Source: Candidatus Hydrogenedentota bacterium
GTDB lineage: Bacteria > Hydrogenedentota > Hydrogenedentia > Hydrogenedentales > JAGMZX01
Length of the DNA: 38,829 bases
Assembly: GCA_029556545.1 (NCBI GenBank)
Contig: JAKQEQ010000014.1
Coordinates: 1-38,829 of the forward strand
Reading direction: 5' to 3'
This document shows, piece by piece, positions 32,801 through 38,829 of the stretch (position 1 is the stretch's first letter; each line of letters begins with the position of its first letter). The position numbers and the translations under genes were made by a program. The notes below the pieces were generated by a model. The model worked only from the letters and a program-made list of their open reading frames with translations, had not been told where the DNA came from and made no database searches.

Positions 32801-35352
32801 ATGTCAATTACCGGCAATGGATCGACGACTGTGCCGTGCGCGGAATTAGGCTGGTGCATGTATGGGGCTTTGTGCCGCCGCGCCAGAAGCAGGACGGCAG
32901 CGTGATCGAAAACCGTTGGGGATATGTCTATCCGGGGCTCTCGCCGTGGGCGCGCCACACTTCCGGGTCTCTTGCCAACGACCAACTGTATCGCTGGAAC
33001 CTTCAGCAATTCGACGACGGCCCGGATGGCGACTTCACAAAATACTGGCCGCGCATTCGCGATCTGGTCCAATACGCCAAGGAACGGGACATGCTGGTCG
33101 GCATCGTTATGTATACCGGCTGGTCCAAGCATGCGGAACCATGGAGTTACCATCAGTTGAACGTCATAAACGGCGGGCACCTGACCGACAGAGCCGACGC
33201 GGTCATCATCGCGTCGCCGGGCGTCGAGGTCTGGCACGAGCCGTGGTCGGACGGGTGGTCTAACGCCAAGAAGACCCAGTGGGTCTGGGAACGCTTGGGC
33301 AAGGAATTCTTCGACCAGCTCCATCCTTACGGCAATGTCTTTTTTCAATTCTTCGACGAACACAGCTACAGCGAAGGGAACATGGGCCAACACTTCGCGG
33401 AATTCTTCAAGAGCCGCGGGGCCGTGTGGGTTGACGGTGACGGCTACGGTGTCGTGAATTGGGCCCTGCGCCGGCCGTTGGTGGACTTCGTATGCGGCCA
33501 GTCAAGCAGTACCGACAAGAACTCGCACGTTGTCCAGCGTTTCATCCAAGAACCGCCCAAGCCCTACTGCACCTTCGAATCGGGACCCTACATGGGCAAT
33601 GACCTGCGAACGTCCATATGGACGTTCTCGGTCGGCGGCGGCCATTACACCTTCCACGCCGACCAAGGCCAGGAGCACGACCGCATGGGAATCATGGGGT
33701 ATGACCCATACGTCCCCGGCGGCGACAAGGGTATGGACAAACGCGACTTGCTCGGGCATCTCAGCCGCCTCTTCAACGAGCATGTCGAGGACCTCGACCC
33801 CATGACGCCGCGAAATGATCTGAGCGCCGCCGGTACATATTGCCTGGCTGACCCCGGACGCGAGTATGTCGTGTACTCGTTGAGAAACTCCCCGACCACA
33901 TTCAACGTAAACTTGGGTGCGGGGGGAGACAAGACGTTTGTATGTCGGTTCTACGATACGCGCACCGGAAACTTTCAGCCGGCCTTCCAGCGCACGGGCG
34001 GCACCATCCAATCCTTTACCAAGCCGAATTCTGACGATTGGGCCCTGCACATTGTGGCGCAACAGGCCGCTGAAGGCGAAGGCGAAGGCGAGGGCGAAGG
34101 TGAAGGTGAAGGTGAAGGTGAAGGTGAAGGTGAAGGTGAAGGCGAAGGCGAAGGTGAAGGTGAAGGTGAAGGCGAAGGTGAAGGTGAAGGTGAAGGCGAA
34201 GGCGAACTCGTTGTCGTCGAAGTATGCAGCACTGGCGAACATCTTGTGATACCGGGAGAAGTGAACGCGTCTATTTCTTGTCCCCTGTTCTTTCCCGATG
34301 ATCTCATTGTGATGGACCTTGACATCGTACTCAACGTATCCCACCCGTGTATTCAGGAACTGCGTTTTGAACTGATTGCCCCGGACGGCACGGCCGTCAC
34401 GTTGATTGAACATATCGGCGAGGACGGTATTCTCTCCTATATATGGTGTCCAGAACAGTTTGTCAACACGGTGCTGGACGACGAGGCCCCCCTTTCGTTG
34501 GCGGACGGAATCGAACCCTTCACAGGCTCCTTCAATATTGCGCATCCAACCGCCGGATTGCTGTCCGATTTCGACGGGCAGCCGTCAGAAGGTTCCTGGG
34601 CTTTGCGGATCACGAATGGGTTCGAGTTGTCGGGGACACTCTACAACTGGTGCGTGCGCATGGCGGGTCAGCCTGGCGCCGAAGGCGAAGGCGAAGGTGA
34701 AGGCGAAGGCGAGGGCGAAGGTGAAGGTGAAGGTGAAGGTGAAGGTGAAGGTGAGGGCGAGGGTGAGGGTGAAGGTGAAGGTGAGGGCGAGGGCGAGGGC
34801 GAAGGTGAAGGTGAAGGTGAGGGTGAAGGTGAAGGTGAGGGCGAGGGCGAGGGCGAAGGTGAAGGTGAAGGTGAAGGTGAAGGTGAGGGCGAGGGCGAAG
34901 GCGAAGGTGAAGGCGAAGGTGAGGGCGAGGGCGAAGGCGAGGGCGAAGGCGAAGGCGAGGGCGAAGGAGAGGGTGAAGGCGAAGGAGAGGGTGAAGGCGA
35001 AGGCGAAGGCGAAGGTGAGGGCGAAGGCGAAATGCCGCTTTCTATTCATTCAGCGGACCAGAACGGAGACGGGTTAATCGAGTTGACGGAACTCTTGCGC
35101 GTGATCCAGTTCTACAACTCAGACGGTTACCATTGTGCGGATAACCCGGGGGACACGGAAGACGGCTATGTCCCCGGCCCCGGCGCGAATCAGTCGTGCA
35201 GACCCCATGGGAGCGACTACGCGCCCGACGGTCCGGATTGGAAGATCACTCTGACGGAGCTGCTTCGCCTTATTCAGTTCTACAACTCCGGCGGCTACCA
35301 TTGGTGCCCCGGCGAAGGCACGGAGGACGGATTCTGCCCGGGACCAGTGTAA
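29899..35352 (+). CDS. Secreted glycosidase-like protein with jelly-roll, Ig and LamG modules, P-domain, GE linkers and EF-hand-like tail
   Basis: This 1817-residue protein starts at ATG 29899 (AAGGGAG 8 nt upstream), followed by the signal peptide [20 protein letters not shown] unit of one jelly-roll-like domain ([15 protein letters not shown] ... [10 protein letters not shown]) and two Ig domains (TYQWRKNG ... [15 protein letters not shown]) occurs twice at a 990-bp offset. A LamG-like domain ([13 protein letters not shown]) and a glycosidase-like TIM barrel ([41 protein letters not shown]) follow, then a collagen-binding-2-like domain ([13 protein letters not shown]), a GE linker, a P-domain and a 117-residue GE linker. 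The terminal domain closes it ([13 protein letters not shown], a perfect EF-hand loop). It is a sister of the 24211 product in its C-terminal half but has a different N-terminal half. Extracellular glycan degradation is likely; the substrate is unknown. Confidence 0.88.
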   Translation: MATRQVALLIVGLVAGVLPCLAYGAQVTLFEETFSSDPFAGGRWRVEKDGEARPGTVAYQSSGGQCGSPAGYIERVPSGHRDVIYNSSFGTTGYVNLKLTFWYRNESGASVIAYVLRDGVWTAAANAGAAAAWTKSETSLTGTITGIFFRLDSGDNKYRRLDCISIVGEPDCTPPVVITQHPTNLSVCPGSPVAFSVSATGSNLTYQWRKNGVDLADGGNVSGATTDTLLIADAQLADNGRYRCVVTGDCGTVLSNLADLTVSEQPTVTQQPQSRNVLAGSAATFTVAASGAGTLSYQWQKDGADLNDGGNVSGAHAAQLQISNVGEDDQANYRCAVTDDCGTVISKPALLTMRYEVVLFEETFSTDPFSGGRWRIEKDGVARPGTVNYYTSGGQCGSPAGYIERHYDGHRDVIYNGSFTTAGHGNLKLIFWYHNDSSAAITAYVLQNGSWVSVANVGAAGAWTRSESNLTGTITGIFFKLDGGNDKYRRLDCISIVSEPVCEPPVVITQHPRHTAVCPGGTALLDVAASGSSLTYQWQKDGADLSDGGDISGAATPILQIANADPDDNGDYMCVVRGDCGTKFSNPAMLVVSSNPIILKHPQSQEAPLGGAATFSVTVLGAGTVTYQWQRDGNDLGDGGGVSGTATDTLEIATVAPIHEGIYRCVVSDDCGTTTSNTASLTVEYQEGYTTYGLVAHLPFTEGAGPTSKDITDNGHDANLVSTSWGEGFITVPHNDQSAMISVQTSPQMRSQSFAWAFWFEATAPSGFGRICSQTSSIGGTGPELFMTSGDKPTVRINNAGATFNVPTIGTRSNEGPPDHMGFAMESFHRNAGPEHLVLAHDADSKTVRIFVGLLGEPLKLSFEATYNGSYAVSDVPLILGNAMGGNRVFGAKFFQFSQYDRALTFQVDGNRNVTGGEILENHEAGHEVTSLVAGISTSPSGHYVNYKGRTIMMVGDSGTQCVLQNANVNYRQWIDDCAVRGIRLVHVWGFVPPRQKQDGSVIENRWGYVYPGLSPWARHTSGSLANDQLYRWNLQQFDDGPDGDFTKYWPRIRDLVQYAKERDMLVGIVMYTGWSKHAEPWSYHQLNVINGGHLTDRADAVIIASPGVEVWHEPWSDGWSNAKKTQWVWERLGKEFFDQLHPYGNVFFQFFDEHSYSEGNMGQHFAEFFKSRGAVWVDGDGYGVVNWALRRPLVDFVCGQSSSTDKNSHVVQRFIQEPPKPYCTFESGPYMGNDLRTSIWTFSVGGGHYTFHADQGQEHDRMGIMGYDPYVPGGDKGMDKRDLLGHLSRLFNEHVEDLDPMTPRNDLSAAGTYCLADPGREYVVYSLRNSPTTFNVNLGAGGDKTFVCRFYDTRTGNFQPAFQRTGGTIQSFTKPNSDDWALHIVAQQAAEGEGEGEGEGEGEGEGEGEGEGEGEGEGEGEGEGEGEGEGEGEGELVVVEVCSTGEHLVIPGEVNASISCPLFFPDDLIVMDLDIVLNVSHPCIQELRFELIAPDGTAVTLIEHIGEDGILSYIWCPEQFVNTVLDDEAPLSLADGIEPFTGSFNIAHPTAGLLSDFDGQPSEGSWALRITNGFELSGTLYNWCVRMAGQPGAEGEGEGEGEGEGEGEGEGEGEGEGEGEGEGEGEGEGEGEGEGEGEGEGEGEGEGEGEGEGEGEGEGEGEGEGEGEGEGEGEGEGEGEGEGEGEGEGEGEGEGEGEGEGEGEGEGEGEMPLSIHSADQNGDGLIELTELLRVIQFYNSDGYHCADNPGDTEDGYVPGPGANQSCRPHGSDYAPDGPDWKITLTELLRLIQFYNSGGYHWCPGEGTEDGFCPGPV
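29977..31956 (+). repeat. Two tandem 990-bp units (jelly-roll plus two Ig domains)
   Basis: The motif TTCGA(A/G)GA(G/A)AC(T/C)TTCAG recurs at a 990-bp offset, and the order jelly-roll, Ig, Ig is the same in both units. They are more diverged than the 966-bp units of the neighbouring gene, so this duplication is older. The unit boundaries are approximate. Confidence 0.75.
34072..34206 (+). repeat. GE linker before the P-domain
   Basis: 135 bp, with long runs of the single hexamer GGTGAA. It is one of the least interrupted DNA repeats in the window. Confidence 0.95.
34681..35031 (+). repeat. GE linker before the terminal domain (351 bp)
   Basis: 117 codons of Gly-Glu. GGTGAA-rich blocks alternate with GAGGGCGAGGGCGA blocks at a spacing near 60 bp, again suggesting block-wise expansion. 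Confidence 0.95.
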
Positions 35353-35454
35353 CGGCCTCCCCGCGCGACATGACCGACGCGGGTATGCGAACGACGGGCG
35401 CGAAGCACCCGGCGAAAGCTCGGTCGTGCCCCGAGGCCCCTTGTTCAGAGACGC

Positions 35455-35497
35455 TTTACAAACAGCCTGTAACATGCTATGGTACCTTCATTCGAGG
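35455..35497 (+). promoter_or_regulatory. Promoter and operator-like palindrome of the GntR-LacI regulator, leader copy 3
   Basis: TTTACA (35455-35460), a 17-bp spacer and TATGGT (35478-35483). CCTTCATTCGAGG (35485-35497) is one base after the -10, followed by CTTTATAGGCAATCAGGG. The weaker hexamers than in copies 1 and 2 suggest lower basal expression of the regulator than of the surface genes. Confidence 0.8.
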
Positions 35498-35527
35498 CGC
35501 GCTTTATAGGCAATCAGGGAACGGTAC

Positions 35528-36670
35528 ATGAAAGTCGCGTTGGATAGTGTGGACCGACGTCGCAAGGAACCCTTGTATCAGCAACTGGCCGAAGCTATTG
35601 CCGGCGCCATCCGAGAGGGCCACTACAGCCCGGGGGAACGCATTCCATCCGAGCGCGAGTTCATGCGTCTGGGGGGGCTGAGCTACCCCACGGTGGCGCA
35701 GGCGTTCCGCGAGGTGGTCGAGGCGGGCTGGGTTCGACGGAAGGTGGGCAGCGGCACGTTCGTCGTGGACCCCCTGCCAGCGCCGCAAACAACGGAACGG
35801 ACCATCGGCGTCGTTTACTGCAAGGAAAACGATTTCTTCCGCCCGATATTCGCGGGGGTCGATGAGGAGCTCCAAGAAGCGCGTTACCGCGCGACGCCCT
35901 TCTTCGAAGGCCGTCAGGAAGGGGGCGAGGACCGCGTATTGCGTCGCTTCGGCGAGAACAAGGTATGCGGGCTTGTCGCCGTCCCGAGCCGGGTGGACGC
36001 CGAGCACCGGGAACTGATCCGTCTGGTAACGCAGCGTTTTCCGGTCGTGCTCATGGACAGCTACCTGCCTGACATCCAATGCGATGCCGTCACCACCGAC
36101 AATGAGGCGGCCATGGAGGCCATGACCGATTACCTGCTCGGGCTGGGGCATCGCCGCATGGGGTTCATTACCGAGGCGGTCCAGTACCCGTACAGCACGA
36201 GCGTGCGCGAACGGAACGCCGGCGTGAAACGCGCTTTGCGCAGGGCGGGCATCGCCGACGCCGATCGATGGATCGTCGCATACGGGCCGCCCGACCTTTC
36301 CGTCCCGGAACTGCGCGAGCACGTTGAGCAGGCGGTGGATACCCTGTTCGCGCGGGCGGGAGACCGGAAGGTGACGGCCATCATGTGTGTTACCGACGAC
36401 ATCGCCCGCGGCGTTGTGCAGTGCCTGCGGCGGCGCGGCCTGCACGTGCCGGAGCACGTCTCGGTAACGGGTTTTGACAACCTGGCCTGGTCGTCGCGCT
36501 TCCGTCCGTCGTTGACGACGGTGTCGCAACCGCTCGAGCGGATCGGGCGACGGGCGGTGCGCCTGCTGCTCGACAGGTTGATTAACCCGAATCAGCCGCC
36601 GGTCCGGGTGGTGCTCGACTATCGTCTGGTGATTCGCGGATCGACGGCGCCGCCGCCACCGACGAAGTGA
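35528..36670 (+). CDS. GntR-type winged-helix / LacI-type ligand-binding transcriptional regulator
   Basis: This 380-residue cytoplasmic repressor or activator has a GntR winged helix at residues 1-80 (PLYQQLAEAIAGAIREGHY, PGERIPSEREFMR, SYPTVAQAF, GSGTFVV). Its effector domain (about 93-370) is of the LacI/periplasmic sugar-binding type: DAVTTDNEAAMEAMTDYLLG, LGHRRMGFITEA, AIMCVTDDIARGVVQCL, VTGFDNLAWSSRFRPSLTTV and a final RVVLDYRLVIRGST. AraR-like proteins with this architecture respond to sugars. ATG 35528 has AGGGA 7 nt upstream. It lies 134 bp before a surface-protein gene. Its promoter and first codons are duplicated at 23803 and 29737, so those genes are the obvious targets. Control of surface glycan-utilisation proteins by a sugar ligand is inference. 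Confidence 0.93.
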   Translation: MKVALDSVDRRRKEPLYQQLAEAIAGAIREGHYSPGERIPSEREFMRLGGLSYPTVAQAFREVVEAGWVRRKVGSGTFVVDPLPAPQTTERTIGVVYCKENDFFRPIFAGVDEELQEARYRATPFFEGRQEGGEDRVLRRFGENKVCGLVAVPSRVDAEHRELIRLVTQRFPVVLMDSYLPDIQCDAVTTDNEAAMEAMTDYLLGLGHRRMGFITEAVQYPYSTSVRERNAGVKRALRRAGIADADRWIVAYGPPDLSVPELREHVEQAVDTLFARAGDRKVTAIMCVTDDIARGVVQCLRRRGLHVPEHVSVTGFDNLAWSSRFRPSLTTVSQPLERIGRRAVRLLLDRLINPNQPPVRVVLDYRLVIRGSTAPPPPTK

Positions 36671-36804
36671 ACTGTCGGCGCGACTCGAACATTCAGGCGC
36701 GCCGTGATCGATGTGACAAACAAACAGAGGAGCATACGAGAACGTCCTGAGCAGATACACAGGGGGATCGGGTTGCGTTGTTCAGGCGTTCGGAGGTAGG
36801 TGGT

Positions 36805-38829
<2,025 letters not shown>

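Overview
The window is GC-rich bacterial DNA with two very different halves. Several traits point to an uncultured, surface-protein-rich lineage of the Hydrogenedentes/Lentisphaerae/Planctomycetes kind: very large secreted multidomain proteins, Gly-Glu (GE) repeat linkers, a Cys-rich EF-hand-like C-terminal domain, and palindromic dispersed repeats. Candidatus Hydrogenedentota is my best guess. This is an inference from protein style; no rRNA or marker gene is present to test it. I see no tRNA, rRNA, CRISPR array or intact insertion sequence.

Region 1 (1-4500): the 3' end of a GE-linker surface protein, then asparagine synthetase asnB, a cluster of palindromic repeats, an isopropylmalate-type dehydrogenase (probably leuB) and a very short protein made only of a sigma-70 region-2 fold.

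Region 2 (4500-12100): a minus-strand nitric-oxide/nitrosative-stress island. In transcription order it reads: Rrf2 regulator (NsrR-like, three Cys), NnrS-like membrane protein, quinol-type NO reductase norB, di-iron Fe-S repair protein ric, small cupin, DUF438/hemerythrin/PAS protein, and a second Rrf2 regulator. The regulators probably sense NO or redox state through Fe-S clusters. NorB removes NO, and Ric and the hemerythrin proteins repair or buffer iron. Both Rrf2 genes have near-consensus sigma-70 promoters with candidate operators.

Region 3 (12300-16000, plus strand): a hybrid sensor kinase with its own receiver domain, an ABM-fold monooxygenase-like protein, a second copy of the 2587-2812 repeat, and a uroporphyrinogen-decarboxylase-fold protein.

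Region 4 (16180-38829, plus strand): five giant exported proteins. They are an SGNH hydrolase-like protein, a gingipain-type C25 protease, two proteins with LamG, Ig-like, glycosidase-like and P-domain modules, and a jelly-roll/Ig protein cut by the window end. The four complete ones end in a GE linker plus the same Cys-rich EF-hand-like domain. A GntR-LacI regulator at 35528 sits just upstream of the last one.

The most striking observation is that the regulator's promoter, a 13-bp operator-like palindrome and the start of its coding sequence recur upstream of two of the surface-protein genes. One copy is a 112-codon open frame that matches the regulator's DNA-binding domain without gaps over 86 residues and overlaps the surface gene by ATGA. 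The other is a 20-odd-codon remnant. This suggests repeated duplication of a [promoter - regulator - surface protein] unit followed by erosion of the regulator, giving a family of surface genes that may share one control circuit. Near-identical 3' blocks and GE tracts between the genes suggest ongoing recombination or gene conversion.
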